From: Clostridium saccharoperbutylacetonicum N1-4(HMT)
GTDB lineage: Bacteria; Bacillota; Clostridia; Clostridiales; Clostridiaceae
Assembly: GCF_000340885.1 (NCBI RefSeq)
Contig: NC_020291.1
Span: 1,921,001-1,985,000 of the forward strand
DNA length: 64,000 nucleotides
Reading direction: 5' to 3'
Shown: piece by piece, positions 39,431 to 49,153 of the stretch
Layout of the letters: each line of letters starts with the position of its first letter
Numbering within the stretch: the stretch's first letter is position 1
Position numbers and translations under genes: made by a program
The notes under the pieces: generated by a model
Seen by the model: the letters and a program-made list of their open reading frames with translations, nothing else
Told to the model about the DNA's origin: nothing
The model's database searches: none

Positions 39431-40996
39431 TTATAGGAAATACTTCCTTATAAAATATGATGGTGTACAGCTCCAAGCATGGCAGTAACTATTAATAATA
39501 CGAGAACCATATGGAGATGCATATTTATTTTTAGGGTCGTATAATTCCCAGAAACAGTCAGCTCCATCCTTAACCATTTCTCCCCAATAGCTTCTCATAC
39601 AAGATAGTGCTTCAGCTTTTCTGTTATTTAAAATTAAAGCTTCTATTAAATGGTGATATGCATAAGGAGTTACAAGATCAACTCTTGGAGAAACCTTTAG
39701 TAGGTTATCAAGTATTTGGCCATTAATATCTGTATCAAATACTTCAGCAAGTACAAACCAAATTTGTGAAATCCAAGATACTTGCTTTTGATTACCGCTT
39801 ACAAAAAAGCCTTGTTCTTTATCCCATAGCTGATTAATTGCCCCTTTAGTAGTTTTCTTTATTTCTTTTTCAAGTTTTTCTTTTCTTTCAGCATCTCCTA
39901 ATATAGAAGCCAATTTTTTTGCTTGTTTCAATGTGTATATTAGAATTGCTTGTGCTCCAGCCTGTTTGTTTAATTCATCATGCCAGTCTAAGAAGCACCA
40001 CCAGTCGTCGCTATCACGAACTACACCGTTTTCATCTACACGATTTAAAGCCAGTTGAGCTTGATGATATGCAACTTCCCATAGATCATTTAATACAGTC
40101 AAATCTTTTGTTTCTTCATAATAATCGTAAAGACAAGAAATAAAGAATAGTGAATAATCGTATAATGCAGTATCATCGACCAAAAGCTTTGGCTCAATAA
40201 ATAAACATGCACCAACTCTTCCTTCATTTTGAGCTAAACCTGCAAATAAGTATAAGCATCTCTTTACTAAATCATAGTTTTTAAAAGTATAATAATTTGC
40301 TTGAGCTTGTAGTCTCAAATCGCCAATCCATAAACGTCTATCTCTCTTAGGTCCATCTTCAAATACAGAATGCATACAATCTTGAAGGGTTTTTAAGGAT
40401 ATTTTATCCATTTTAATTAGATCATCAGAAATTTTAGTTAATGGAGAAACAGTTGACATATCAGCAGAAGATACAGCTATGCAATTTACATCTTCAATTA
40501 CAATTTCATATTTAGGGGATGTATCTACTACCTTAATTTCCATATATCTAAAAGCATAACGTCTTGGCATGCTAACTGTATTTGGTAATATATCTATATG
40601 GAGGAACTCTTCTTGAATCCAGCTGCTGCTAATGCTTCCGTTATAAGTCGAACTATCTTCAGCTATTTCACATAAGGTTTCACCAAGTTTAATTCTAAGA
40701 TGTGCAGGTGCATCAGGAGGACTTCCTACTGGTTTAAGCTTAAAACTTACATATCCAGCGTGATGATCACCAAAATCAATACATACGCTTTGACCTTTAC
40801 CTAAAGAGATATTAGAAAGTTCATCAATTGATTTTCTTTCAGTTATTTCCCAGTCTTCTTTTCCTTTTTCAATGGTTACTAGCCCAATTGGTTTAACTGT
40901 ATTTTTAATCAAACTTGGTTCTAGTGCTACTGCTTTATCTACAAGAGCTTGATTAACTTCCATTTTAAAATCTTTAATACTGTTAGTAATACTCAT
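39431..40996 (-). CDS. Alpha-L-rhamnosidase-like protein, GH78
   Basis: 521 aa from an ATG with AGGAGATGA upstream. The N-terminal 190 residues are beta-rich. The remainder is an (alpha/alpha)6-type barrel with the GH78 hallmark EDGPKRDRRLWIGDLR (general-acid Asp region), later SDDWWCFLDWHDEL and CFWELYDP. GH78 enzymes release L-rhamnose from pectin or plant glycosides. At 521 aa it lacks the extra sandwich domains of longer members, and there is no signal peptide, so it acts on imported oligosaccharides. It lies next to the importer and the glucuronate genes and is divergent from an AraC regulator. Confidence 0.82.
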   Translation of the reverse strand: MSITNSIKDFKMEVNQALVDKAVALEPSLIKNTVKPIGLVTIEKGKEDWEITERKSIDELSNISLGKGQSVCIDFGDHHAGYVSFKLKPVGSPPDAPAHLRIKLGETLCEIAEDSSTYNGSISSSWIQEEFLHIDILPNTVSMPRRYAFRYMEIKVVDTSPKYEIVIEDVNCIAVSSADMSTVSPLTKISDDLIKMDKISLKTLQDCMHSVFEDGPKRDRRLWIGDLRLQAQANYYTFKNYDLVKRCLYLFAGLAQNEGRVGACLFIEPKLLVDDTALYDYSLFFISCLYDYYEETKDLTVLNDLWEVAYHQAQLALNRVDENGVVRDSDDWWCFLDWHDELNKQAGAQAILIYTLKQAKKLASILGDAERKEKLEKEIKKTTKGAINQLWDKEQGFFVSGNQKQVSWISQIWFVLAEVFDTDINGQILDNLLKVSPRVDLVTPYAYHHLIEALILNNRKAEALSCMRSYWGEMVKDGADCFWELYDPKNKYASPYGSRIINSYCHAWSCTPSYFIRKYFL

Positions 40997-41024
40997 ATAT
41001 TCATCTCCTAATTTATGATTTATG

Positions 41025-41124
41025 CTAAAACTCTTTTGAAATGCAGAGTTTTAGAAACACTACTGTGATTTCTAACTAAGGGCTGTTATTATTTTAGATG
41101 ATAACATTTTCATAAATTATCATC
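41025..41124. promoter_or_regulatory. Divergent promoter region with two inverted repeats
   Basis: CTAAAACTCT (41025-41034) with AGAGTTTTAG (41045-41054), and GATGATAA (41097-41104) with TTATCATC (41117-41124), are perfect dyads between the GH78 and AraC genes. They are candidate operators for the divergent AraC regulator or CcpA-independent control. Confidence 0.45.
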
Positions 41125-41230
41125 ATAAACTAAGTATATATTTATAAAAAAATCTTAACAATTATCATTTCTAGTCAATTTGATTGATTGATTTTAATAT
41201 TTGTGATAAATTTTTAATTAACAGACCATG

Positions 41231-41241
41231 GTGACTGTCAC
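41231..41241. promoter_or_regulatory. Short palindrome just before the AraC gene
   Basis: GTGACTGTCAC (41231-41241) is a perfect 5-bp-arm palindrome in the leader of the AraC gene, about 10 bp before its ribosome site; possible autoregulatory site. Confidence 0.3.
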
Positions 41242-41259
41242 TGATTTAAAGGAGTTTTT

Positions 41260-42309
41260 ATGAATTTAAATGATTTAACCCAATATTTGTATACTTATAA
41301 TGAAGATGAGATATTTTACAGAAAATATTATGAAGCAAGACAGGATATCGTATTGCATAAAGGCCTTTTAGAAAATATAGATAAAGACTATATTATTAAA
41401 CATAAATTAATAATTCCTGAAGTTTCAGATAAAGAAATACCAAAACAAATGGCTGATGAAACTTACTTTGAAATGAATAGTCAAAATAGTATTATTCTTC
41501 TTAAGCATAATCGCTATACGCCAGAATTTACACATAAGCATGTCTTTTTTGAATTAATTTATGTATTGGCAGGTCAATGTACTCAAAAAATAGGTGAACA
41601 TCATATAGAAATGGGAGAAGGAGATATAACTATTGTTTCCCCTAATGTAAAACATTCTATTGCTGTGTTTGATGACAGTATTATTATCAATTTATTAATA
41701 CGCAGAAATACCTTTGAAGATATATTTTTTGATTTTTTACGAAATAATAATTTACTTTCAAATTTTTTTATAAATAATTTATACAAAGAACAGCGAAATG
41801 ATTATATTATTTTTAGAACAAGTAAAGATGAGGAAATAAGAAATTCAATTTTAGAAATGTTCTTAGAATATAAGAATCGTTCCAGGTATTATAATAATAT
41901 TCTCAACAATCTTCTTATGGTGTTTTTTGCTAGATTGCTTCGCTCTCATGAAAAAAATGTTGAATTGCCAAGCCTCTTAAAAAAAGAGACATTGAGACAT
42001 ATAGAAATGATTACTTACATTCAGGATAATTATATAGGGATTACATTAGATGATGTTGCTAGGAGATTTCATTTTTCTAGTCCACATAGTTCAAAGTTGA
42101 TTAAAGAAGCAACAGGACTTACTTTTACTCAGCTAATACAAAAGATACGTCTTGAAAGAGCAGAGAATTTGTTGCTCAATACTAATATTTCTATTGCAGA
42201 TATCAGCAATAGTGTAGGGTATCCTACTGTAGAGCATTTTATTAGGCTATTTAAAAGGAAAAATGATATTTCTCCAAGTCAATATAGGAAAAATAATAAA
42301 TTGAACTAG
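41260..42309 (+). CDS. AraC family regulator with N-terminal cupin domain
   Basis: 349 aa. A cupin-like sensor (residues about 75-160; HKHVFFELIYVLAGQCTQKI, GEGDITIVSPNVKHSI) is followed by two AraC HTH motifs at the C-terminus (LDDVARRFHFSSPHSSKLIK, ISNSVGYPTVEHFIRLFKRK). AAAGGAG precedes the ATG. Cupin-AraC proteins bind a sugar or sugar acid and activate neighbouring genes. Divergent location suggests control of the GH78 gene and perhaps of the uronate genes. Confidence 0.9.
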   Translation: MNLNDLTQYLYTYNEDEIFYRKYYEARQDIVLHKGLLENIDKDYIIKHKLIIPEVSDKEIPKQMADETYFEMNSQNSIILLKHNRYTPEFTHKHVFFELIYVLAGQCTQKIGEHHIEMGEGDITIVSPNVKHSIAVFDDSIIINLLIRRNTFEDIFFDFLRNNNLLSNFFINNLYKEQRNDYIIFRTSKDEEIRNSILEMFLEYKNRSRYYNNILNNLLMVFFARLLRSHEKNVELPSLLKKETLRHIEMITYIQDNYIGITLDDVARRFHFSSPHSSKLIKEATGLTFTQLIQKIRLERAENLLLNTNISIADISNSVGYPTVEHFIRLFKRKNDISPSQYRKNNKLN

Positions 42310-42460
42310 ATGTTTTAGCTAATGCTGAAGATATACCTGCTAAGTGACAACCTTGGGCAACAAACAATTTTAATTAATAAAAGTTTTTCAAAGCCTTTTA
42401 AATCATTAGTGATATTAATTTTTTTACCATAGGCTTCACCGCCAGGCATTAAAATAGTTA
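42310..42460 (-). pseudogene. Possible remnant of a DJ-1/PfpI-like gene
   Basis: On the minus strand one frame reads ITILMPGGEAYGKKIN and NDLKGFEKLL, and after a frameshift KLFVAQGCHLAGISSALAK. The order (PGG motif, then a Cys-containing elbow A-x-G/I-C-H followed by ALAK) resembles DJ-1/PfpI proteins. No start or complete domain is left. The match is by eye and short. Confidence 0.35.
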
Positions 42461-42514
42461 TAAAGATTTTTTAAAATTATGTCTTCATTGGAATTATGGA
42501 ACTGAATTAAAAGT

Positions 42515-42601
42515 TTTACTGAGTGGAAAAGGCTGTGATGAGGAATTAAAAAGTGCAATGGAGGCAAGTATATATAACAAACCAAAAACTACTACATACT
42601 G
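42515..42601 (+). pseudogene. Unrecognised C-terminal coding fragment
   Basis: An open stretch reads TELKVLLSGKGCDEELKSAM then EASIYNKPKTTTY and TGA, with coding-like composition but no start or ribosome site. It leads directly into the hairpin at 42585, as a gene end would. I do not recognise the family. Confidence 0.3.
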
Positions 42602-42630
42602 AATTCGCAGTATATAGTAGTTTTTATTTC
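42585..42630. terminator. Terminator, probably bidirectional
   Basis: AAAACTACTACATACTG pairs with CAGTATATAGTAGTTTT with minor mismatch, flanked by A-rich and T-rich tracts. It can end the minus-strand uronate operon. Confidence 0.65.
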
Positions 42631-42728
42631 TTGATGATATAGTTCTTTTCTTAATGAAATTATATATTTTGAGCAAATAACTTATTTTATTTGATTGTGG
42701 CTAATTATATTAATTGGTTTTATTATGG

Positions 42729-43586
42729 TTAAACTCCTGAATAAGCTGAGAAACCACCATCAATTGGTATAACTATACCATTTACAAAGCTTGATGCTTC
42801 TTCATTTACTAAGAATAGAAGTGCACCTATAAGTTCTTCAGCTTCACCAAATCTTCCCATTGGAGTAGCGTTTAAAATCTTGTGAGAACGCTCAGTATAG
42901 CTTCCATCTGCATTTTTTAGAAGTGCTTCATTTTGTTTTGTTACAAAGAAGCCAGGAGCTATAGCATTCACTCTTATACCAACCTTTGACATATGAACAG
43001 CTAGCCATTGTGTAAAGTTTGATACTGCAGATTTTGCACCTGAGTATGCTGGTATTTTTGTAAGTGGAGTGAAAGCATTCATTGATGAAACATTGATAAT
43101 GCTGCAACCTTTTCTTCCAATCATGTCTCTTGAAAATTCTTGTGATGGAAGTAAAGTTCCAAGGAAGTTTAAGTCAAATACAAATCTGATTCCATCTTCA
43201 TCAAGATCGAAGAAAGTTACAAGATCTTTGTTTTCTTCTTTTAAATCTTCTTCATATAAATATTCCTTAGTAGTTGTTCCTTTTGGATTATTACCACCAG
43301 CACCATTTATTAAAATGTCGCAAGGACCAAACTTTTCTAAGATAACTTCATGAGCTTTTTTAAGACTTGCTTTATCAAGAACGTTAGCTTCAACGCCTAT
43401 AGCAGTTTTTCCTTTAGCTACAACTTCAGAAGCCTTCTTTTCTGCACTTTCTATGCTTCTATCTAAGATTGCAACTTTTGCGTTGCATTCAGCTAAGGCA
43501 TCAACCCAAGAGCTTCCAAGTACTCCAGCTCCACCAGTTACTACAATAACTTTATTACTTAAATCTATACTAAAAGGTAATTTCAT
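42729..43586 (-). CDS. SDR-family D-mannonate oxidoreductase (fructuronate reductase)
   Basis: 285 aa short-chain dehydrogenase. The cofactor loop is VTGGAGVLGSSW. The catalytic set is Ser in INVSSMNAF and YSGAK (Y-x-x-x-K). It interconverts D-fructuronate and D-mannonate with NAD(H). The assignment rests on context: it is the third gene of a uxaC-uxuA operon, and SDR-type mannonate oxidoreductases replace classical UxuB in many Firmicutes. AAGGAGAG precedes the ATG. Confidence 0.87.
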   Translation of the reverse strand: MKLPFSIDLSNKVIVVTGGAGVLGSSWVDALAECNAKVAILDRSIESAEKKASEVVAKGKTAIGVEANVLDKASLKKAHEVILEKFGPCDILINGAGGNNPKGTTTKEYLYEEDLKEENKDLVTFFDLDEDGIRFVFDLNFLGTLLPSQEFSRDMIGRKGCSIINVSSMNAFTPLTKIPAYSGAKSAVSNFTQWLAVHMSKVGIRVNAIAPGFFVTKQNEALLKNADGSYTERSHKILNATPMGRFGEAEELIGALLFLVNEEASSFVNGIVIPIDGGFSAYSGV

Positions 43587-43600
43587 TTTATATCTCTCCT

Positions 43601-44647
43601 TTATTTATTAGTTTTTTCTAGAGTTTCCCAAATTCCTGCAATATACATAGCACCTAAAGCACGGTCATATAAACCATAGCCAGGTCTTCCTGTTTCTCCC
43701 CAAATCATTCTTCCGTGGTCTGGACGAAGATATCCATCGAAGTTGTTTTTATGAAGCACTTTCATAATTGCAACAATATCTAAAGAACCACAAGGTGAGT
43801 AGTGAGCACTTTCTTCAAAGCTTCCATCTTCAAGAAGTTTTACATTTCTAACATGCATAAAGTGAATACGACCTTGGCTAGAATATTTATCTACCATTTC
43901 TACAATATTATTAAAGCTTGCTGATCCAAGAGAGCCAGTACAGAAAGTAAGTCCGTTGTATTTGCTGTCAACTAGCTTTAAGAATCTATCCAAGTTCTTT
44001 TCGTTTGTGATTATTCTTGGAAGTCCAAAGATATTATATGGAGGATCATCTGGGTGAATTGCCATCTTAATATCATTTTGTTCAGCAACAGGTATAATTT
44101 GTTTTAAGAAGTATTCTAAATTACTCCATAAAGCTTCTTCATCAACTTTTGAATATTGCTTGAATAAATCTGCAAGTTGATCCTTTGTATAGCTTGAATC
44201 CCAGCCTGGAAGTGATAATTCACCAGTAAGAGGATCCATTTTTTCAAGTTGTTCTTTATAATAAACAAGAGCAGTAGAACCATCTTCTAAAACTTTATCA
44301 AGTTGAGTTCTAGTCCAGTCAAATACAGGCATGAAGTTATAACAAATTACTTTAACTCCTGCTTTTGCAAGACGTCTTATGTTTTCTTTATAATTTTCAA
44401 TATATTTGTCTCTTGTAGGTAAGCCAAGTTTTATGTCTTCATGAACAGGAACACTTTCAATAACATCAAATTTTAAGTTAGCATTTTCAACTTCAGCTTT
44501 TAATTTAACTATGCTTTCATTACTCCATACTTCTCCTACAGGAACGTCGTAAATTGCAGTTACTATGCTGTCCATACTTGGGATTTGTCTAATGTATTGA
44601 AGCTTAACGGCATCGTCAGCTCCATACCATCTAAATGATAATTTCAT
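43601..44647 (-). CDS. uxuA: Mannonate dehydratase
   Basis: 348 aa, the typical length of the metal-dependent UxuA. The start [20 protein letters not shown] is highly characteristic, as are [18 protein letters not shown] and [13 protein letters not shown] with metal-binding His/Asp residues. The reaction is D-mannonate to 2-keto-3-deoxygluconate. GGAGGATTAAAAAT precedes the ATG. It lies 4 bp after uxaC and 14 bp before the SDR gene in one operon. The kdgK and kdgA steps are not in the window. Confidence 0.95.
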   Translation of the reverse strand: MKLSFRWYGADDAVKLQYIRQIPSMDSIVTAIYDVPVGEVWSNESIVKLKAEVENANLKFDVIESVPVHEDIKLGLPTRDKYIENYKENIRRLAKAGVKVICYNFMPVFDWTRTQLDKVLEDGSTALVYYKEQLEKMDPLTGELSLPGWDSSYTKDQLADLFKQYSKVDEEALWSNLEYFLKQIIPVAEQNDIKMAIHPDDPPYNIFGLPRIITNEKNLDRFLKLVDSKYNGLTFCTGSLGSASFNNIVEMVDKYSSQGRIHFMHVRNVKLLEDGSFEESAHYSPCGSLDIVAIMKVLHKNNFDGYLRPDHGRMIWGETGRPGYGLYDRALGAMYIAGIWETLEKTNK

Positions 44648-44651
44648 ATTT

Positions 44652-46052
44652 TTAATCCTCCAATTTTAAATAATTTTTTATATTTTTGTAGCAGATGCCT
44701 TCAACAATTTCTTTTAGAAGCTCAGGATCATTTTCAAATTCATTATCATCAACCAATGAACCTATAAAGCTACATAATATTCTTCTGAAATAGTCATGTC
44801 TTGCATAAGATAAAAAGCTTCTTGAATCTGTAAGCATTCCAACAAAGTCAGCTAGCATTCCTTGGCTTCCAATTGATTTTAAATGCTCATACATGCCTTC
44901 TTTATGATCGTTAAACCACCAAGCAGCCCCAAATTGAATTTTTCCTCTTACACCATCTTCACCAAAGCAGTGAGGAAGTGCAGAAAGTACAATATTATCC
45001 TTTGGATTTAAAGTGTAAATTGCTGTCTTTGGAAGTCCAGAGTTTTCATTAATATCATTAAGAAGTTTTGATAATGATGAAGCTATATTAAAATCATTCA
45101 TAACATCAAAACCTGCATCAGGACCTAACGTTTTAAACATAGTTTCATTGTTATTTCTCATTGCTCCTATATGAAGCTGCATTGCCCAGCCATTTTTGTG
45201 ATATTCCTTAGCAAGCAATTTAAGAGTATAACATTTAAATTTTTCAGCATCTTCAGTTGATATTTTATCTTTATATAAGCGCTTCTTGAAAATTTCAGCT
45301 ACTTCTGCTTCAGTAGTAGGTAAATAATATAAACTTTCTAGTGAGTGGTCAGAAAGCTTACAACCAATTTCATTGAAATATTCAACTCTGCTTATTAATG
45401 CTTCTATTAAAGTTGAATAAGAGCTTGTAATTTTGACACCAGAACTTTCTGATAAGGCATTCATATAATCTGTAAAACCTTCATTTAAAATGTTAAGCGC
45501 TTTATCAGGTCTAAAGGTTGGCAATACTTTAAAAGTTAAAGCCTTATTTTCAGCTATTAATTTATGATATTCCAAGTTATCAATAGGATCATCTGTAGTG
45601 CAAATTAATTTTACCTTGGAATTAGTTATAAATTTTACAGGAGATAAAGCTTCAGCAGCTATTTTCTTATTACAATGCTCATAGATTTTTTCAGCATTGC
45701 TTTCCTTTAAAATTTCTGTAACTCCAAAGAAATTTCTTAGCTCAAGATTAGTCCAGTGATATAAGGGGCTACCTATTAATCTTTCACAAGTTCTTGCCCA
45801 CATTTTGAATTTATCAAAATCATTTGCAGTACCAGTAATATATTCTTCAGGTATACCTGCATATCTCATAGCTCTCCACTTATAGTGGTCAAACTCAAGA
45901 AAAATTTTAGAAATATTACTAAATACCTTATCCTCATAAATTTCTTTAGGAGATAAATGACAATGATAGTCATAAATAGGGGCATTTTTTGCAATATCCT
46001 TATAAAGGATATTTGCAGTTTTTCCCTTTAACATAAAATTGTTATCTAACAA
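44652..46052 (-). CDS. uxaC: Glucuronate isomerase
   Basis: 466 aa. UxaC signatures are [12 protein letters not shown] near the N-terminus, [13 protein letters not shown], and [20 protein letters not shown] at the C-terminus. It converts D-glucuronate to D-fructuronate (and D-galacturonate to tagaturonate), the first step of the Ashwell pathway. The start is TTG at 46052, chosen because ATGAGGTGAT is well spaced; the next ATG is six codons later. It is the first gene of the uxaC-uxuA-SDR operon. Confidence 0.95.
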   Translation of the reverse strand: MLDNNFMLKGKTANILYKDIAKNAPIYDYHCHLSPKEIYEDKVFSNISKIFLEFDHYKWRAMRYAGIPEEYITGTANDFDKFKMWARTCERLIGSPLYHWTNLELRNFFGVTEILKESNAEKIYEHCNKKIAAEALSPVKFITNSKVKLICTTDDPIDNLEYHKLIAENKALTFKVLPTFRPDKALNILNEGFTDYMNALSESSGVKITSSYSTLIEALISRVEYFNEIGCKLSDHSLESLYYLPTTEAEVAEIFKKRLYKDKISTEDAEKFKCYTLKLLAKEYHKNGWAMQLHIGAMRNNNETMFKTLGPDAGFDVMNDFNIASSLSKLLNDINENSGLPKTAIYTLNPKDNIVLSALPHCFGEDGVRGKIQFGAAWWFNDHKEGMYEHLKSIGSQGMLADFVGMLTDSRSFLSYARHDYFRRILCSFIGSLVDDNEFENDPELLKEIVEGICYKNIKNYLKLED

Positions 46053-46095
46053 AAAATCACCTCATTTTAAATATTAAGAAACATAATATTTATGA

Positions 46096-46126
46096 TTAGT
46101 TGTACTTTAATATACGCACAACTTAA
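46096..46126. promoter_or_regulatory. Inverted repeat upstream of uxaC
   Basis: TTAGTTGT (46096-46103) and ACAACTTAA (46118-46126) are near-perfect inverted arms about 45-75 bp upstream of the uxaC start. This is a candidate site for a uronate-responsive repressor (GntR or LacI type) not encoded here. Confidence 0.4.
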
Positions 46127-46591
46127 TTAATAACTCTATTCTATATTGTAAGCTTATATAATACATTAACTATTTTGATATATTGTATAAAATTATTGCA
46201 TTAAAATAATATAATTAAATATGCTGTTCTAGGAGCTTGAAAACAATTAACTTTGATTTACCTTAATTATATTAATAATTCAAAACGATGAATATGTTAT
46301 TATTGCTATATAACTTGCAAAAATTGCTGTGATAATATTAATAATGGACCAATTATTAAAGGAATTTTTAAGATAGCTTTGAGTGTTAGAGCCAAATGAC
46401 CTAGGTGATGAAATTAATAATTGAAACTGTTATTAGAATTGCAAACTTAGTTAAGGAGTATGAATTAGGCGAGGAGTATATAGTTCCTATTGTATTTAAA
46501 GGGGGAGTTTTGTTTTAGCAGTACAATCAGTGATATTGCGAAAAATGTACAATAAATGATATGGAGAAAAATGTACAAGGAATGATTTGAA

Positions 46592-46645
46592 TTTTGCTTA
46601 TAGACAAGTTATATAATTTAACAACTTGTCCATAAGCTTTTATAT
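46592..46645 (+). terminator. Terminator-like hairpin
   Basis: GCTTATAGACAAGTT (46596-46610) pairs with AACTTGTCCATAAGC (46623-46637) with one mismatch, followed by TTTTATATG. No intact plus-strand gene precedes it. Confidence 0.5.
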
Positions 46646-46673
46646 GATTGGAATTATGCTTTTAAGATAGAGT

Positions 46674-46990
46674 TATAGATATCTAAATGAATAATCAAAC
46701 TTATAAATGGAATATACATGCATAATTGAGAAATTATAATCGTAACACTACACTAGAAATGTGATACATTTTTTTCTGGAGCAGGCATGTGAAATTGAGC
46801 TGATGAAGGTTGTTAATGTGGGCTTGTTTCATTTTCAGATTGTCCAGATTTTACATCTGGAACACGCTGAAATGATGGCAAGCCCACATTTAGAACCTTC
46901 CAGCGAAAATTTCACTAGTCCTGCGGAAGATAACTGTATCATATTTCGGTGATTGTTGCATAAGTCTAATTCTTACGTTGTGTATCTATA
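46674..46990 (-). mobile_element. ~316-bp non-coding structured repeat element, copy A (minus orientation)
   Basis: The ends TATAGATATCTAA (46674-46686) and TTGTGTATCTATA (46978-46990) are imperfect terminal inverted repeats. In element orientation it shares GAATTAGACTTATGCAAC, then GACTAGTGAAATTTTCGCTG with copies B and C, and near its other end TCTAGTGTAGTGTTACGATT with copy C. The core is a 12-bp perfect stem (46815-46826 with 46879-46890) above a second stem. It carries no credible gene. Its start lies 1 bp after the stop codon of the histidine kinase at 46992. It behaves like a MITE or a mobile structured RNA; family unknown. Confidence 0.75.
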
Positions 46991-46991
46991 G

Positions 46992-48305
46992 TTAAGATGA
47001 AGTTATATTTAAAGTTATCGAAATCAAAAATAAGTTTTCTCTTCTTTTAATATCAAATTCTCCTTTATGCATTTCTATGATCTTCTTGCAGGTTTTTAGT
47101 CCTATACCTGTGCTATCTAATGCTTTTAAATTATTTATTTGGTTTTCTACAGTTATAAATAGTTTTTCTTTTTCAATGTAGTAGTTAACTTTAATCACTT
47201 TAGATTTATCTGCATATTTAGATAGATTAGAAAAAATATTATCAAAAACTCGTTGCATTGATATTAAATTCACTTCGAGTAAAAAAGGTGTATTGCAAGA
47301 AGAAAAATCAAAGAAAAATCCTTTATTGTCTAACAGGAAAATTTGCTCTTGAATTAGTTGTTCTAGTAGTTCATTTCCATTAAAGGTTTCTAATTCTAAA
47401 GCATCACAGGTATTAAAAACTGTAAAGTACTCAAACAGTTTATCTGATAGATATTTAATTTGATATGCTTTTTCCCTACTATTATGAATATATTGTTTAA
47501 AGTTTTCTTCAGTTTTATATTTTTTATATTCTATAATATCTAAATACCCAACTAATGCTGTTAGAGGAGTTCTTAGATCATGTGATAAGGCTGTAATCAA
47601 CTCACTATTTGCAAGTTGAGCTTCACTTTCATTTTCTAACCTTTCGATAAAGGATTTTCTCATATCATTAATACTTTGAGCCAATGATGAAAGCTCATCA
47701 TTGCTATCTATAGTAATATCATAGGTTAAATCTCCTCCTTCTAAGATTTTTATTTCAGTTTCAAGAAGTCCAATATAGGTGATTTTTTTGTTAATAAAAA
47801 ACAGTATAAGAATTATAAAGAAAAGCAATGATATAGCGATTCCAGCAAAAGCTAGAAAATAGTAATACTTGTATTCAAAAAAGCATTCCATATGCATTTT
47901 TGCATCAGAATCAATAAATGACACATCAACAAGAGTATTACTAGGGAAAATTGGACTTTCTTTATATTGTTCATAACTTGTTACTTCATCATTTATATTA
48001 GAAGCATAAACTAAATCATTATCTTTATAAATATAAAGATTCACATTCTTGTTTTGGCGAATCCAACTTTCGATTTTGTCATGATCATTTATTGATAAGC
48101 TATTATCCGATACATATTCTTTAAACTCTGACACAGCTTGTTTTTTTTGGTTAACAAGAAAGGAAGTCTTGTTAAAGTAGTTATCTAATATATTTTCACC
48201 TGCTGTATATATTAAAAGAAATATACAAACAGATATAATAAATGAAAATACTAAAGCTATGATTAATTTAATTTCTAATTTAGTAGATAGAAATTTTTTA
48301 TTCAA
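46992..48305 (-). CDS. Sensor histidine kinase, VanS/PhoR-like
   Basis: 437 aa. Membrane segments at about 12-34 and 152-175 enclose a small extracellular domain. HAMP follows (about 176-230), then the phosphorylated His in ELITALSHDLRTPLTALVGY, and a C-terminal ATPase domain with DSTGIGLKTCKKIIEMHKGE. It overlaps the response regulator gene by 8 bp, so the two are translationally coupled. The stimulus is unknown; the divergent membrane and envelope genes at 49154 onward suggest cell-envelope sensing. The stop codon is adjacent to repeat copy A. Confidence 0.92.
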   Translation of the reverse strand: MNKKFLSTKLEIKLIIALVFSFIISVCIFLLIYTAGENILDNYFNKTSFLVNQKKQAVSEFKEYVSDNSLSINDHDKIESWIRQNKNVNLYIYKDNDLVYASNINDEVTSYEQYKESPIFPSNTLVDVSFIDSDAKMHMECFFEYKYYYFLAFAGIAISLLFFIILILFFINKKITYIGLLETEIKILEGGDLTYDITIDSNDELSSLAQSINDMRKSFIERLENESEAQLANSELITALSHDLRTPLTALVGYLDIIEYKKYKTEENFKQYIHNSREKAYQIKYLSDKLFEYFTVFNTCDALELETFNGNELLEQLIQEQIFLLDNKGFFFDFSSCNTPFLLEVNLISMQRVFDNIFSNLSKYADKSKVIKVNYYIEKEKLFITVENQINNLKALDSTGIGLKTCKKIIEMHKGEFDIKRRENLFLISITLNITSS

Positions 48306-48987
48306 TCCTGTACCCCTTTCCCCAAACTGTTTTTATATATTTTGGATTTTGTGGATCGGATTCTAACTTACTTCTTAAATTTCTTATATGAACCATGACT
48401 GTATTATTACAAGAGTAAAAATAGGGTTCGTTCCAAATACTTTCATATAAATTTTGTGCTGAAAAAATCTTTTTACGATTTTTAGACATCAATAAAAGAA
48501 TACTATATTCAATTTCAGTTAAAGCGATTTCTCGCCCGTCTATTGAAATTTCGTTTGAAGTTAAATTTATTTTTAATCCGTTAATACTAATTGAATTTAT
48601 TGAGTCACTTGCCTCTTTCCCTTTATAAACATAATATCTTCTAAGTAAAGCTTTGACTCTTGATACTAGTTCTGTATATGAAAATGGTTTTGAAAGATAA
48701 TCATCACTTCCAGCAGAAAAAGCCATATATTTATCTGAATCTTGGGATTTGGCTGTTAAAAATAAAATTGGTGCACTTGTCTTCTCGCGAATTTCTATAC
48801 ACGCTTTAAATCCTGTTTTTTTAGGCATTACTATATCAAGGATTATTAAATCAATGCTTTCATCAACCTTGCATATAGCATCTTCACCATCTACAGCCTC
48901 TAGCACATTGTAGCCTTCACTTTCCAATAAAACTTTAACTATTTCTCTTATCTCGTCATTATCATCCGCAATTAAAATATTCCTCAT
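48298..48987 (-). CDS. OmpR/PhoB-family response regulator
   Basis: 229 aa. Receiver domain (1-120) with Asp8/Asp9 and the phosphorylated Asp51 in LIILDIVMPKKTG; winged-helix DNA-binding domain (about 130-229; ENTVMVHIRNLRSKLE-like NNTVMVHIRNLRSKLE and YIKTVWGKGYRIE). It partners the kinase encoded downstream. It is divergent from the TVP38-pssA-ABC cluster at 49154, which it probably regulates. Confidence 0.94.
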   Translation of the reverse strand: MRNILIADDNDEIREIVKVLLESEGYNVLEAVDGEDAICKVDESIDLIILDIVMPKKTGFKACIEIREKTSAPILFLTAKSQDSDKYMAFSAGSDDYLSKPFSYTELVSRVKALLRRYYVYKGKEASDSINSISINGLKINLTSNEISIDGREIALTEIEYSILLLMSKNRKKIFSAQNLYESIWNEPYFYSCNNTVMVHIRNLRSKLESDPQNPKYIKTVWGKGYRIE

Positions 48988-49153
48988 AGTACTTATTGGC
49001 CACCTCCATTTGTTATTAGTATATAACGCTGTATTGTTTAAATCTACATTATTTAAGATGACTTAAGAATTCTTAAGATTTAGTATATGTAGATTTTAAG
49101 ATGTTGTAGATAAACTTTTAATTATTAGATTACAAACAAGAAAGGAAAAAATT

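Larger units (their letters stand above)
46053..46673. other. Long leader and intergenic region of the uronate operon
   Basis: It holds the operator candidate at 46096-46126, a 36-codon frame at 46408-46518 (starts MKLIIETVIRIANLVKEYEL) of unknown identity, and two copies of GAAAAATGTACAA near 46536-46578. A hairpin lies at 46592-46645. No intact gene is supported. Confidence 0.4.

Noticed and set aside
46536..46578. Two GAAAAATGTACAA direct repeats as an IS21-type end
   Set aside because: Only two short copies, no istA/istB gene and no opposite end visible.
46761..46952. 63-codon plus-strand frame
   Set aside because: It lies entirely inside repeat copy A across its hairpin and lacks a ribosome site.
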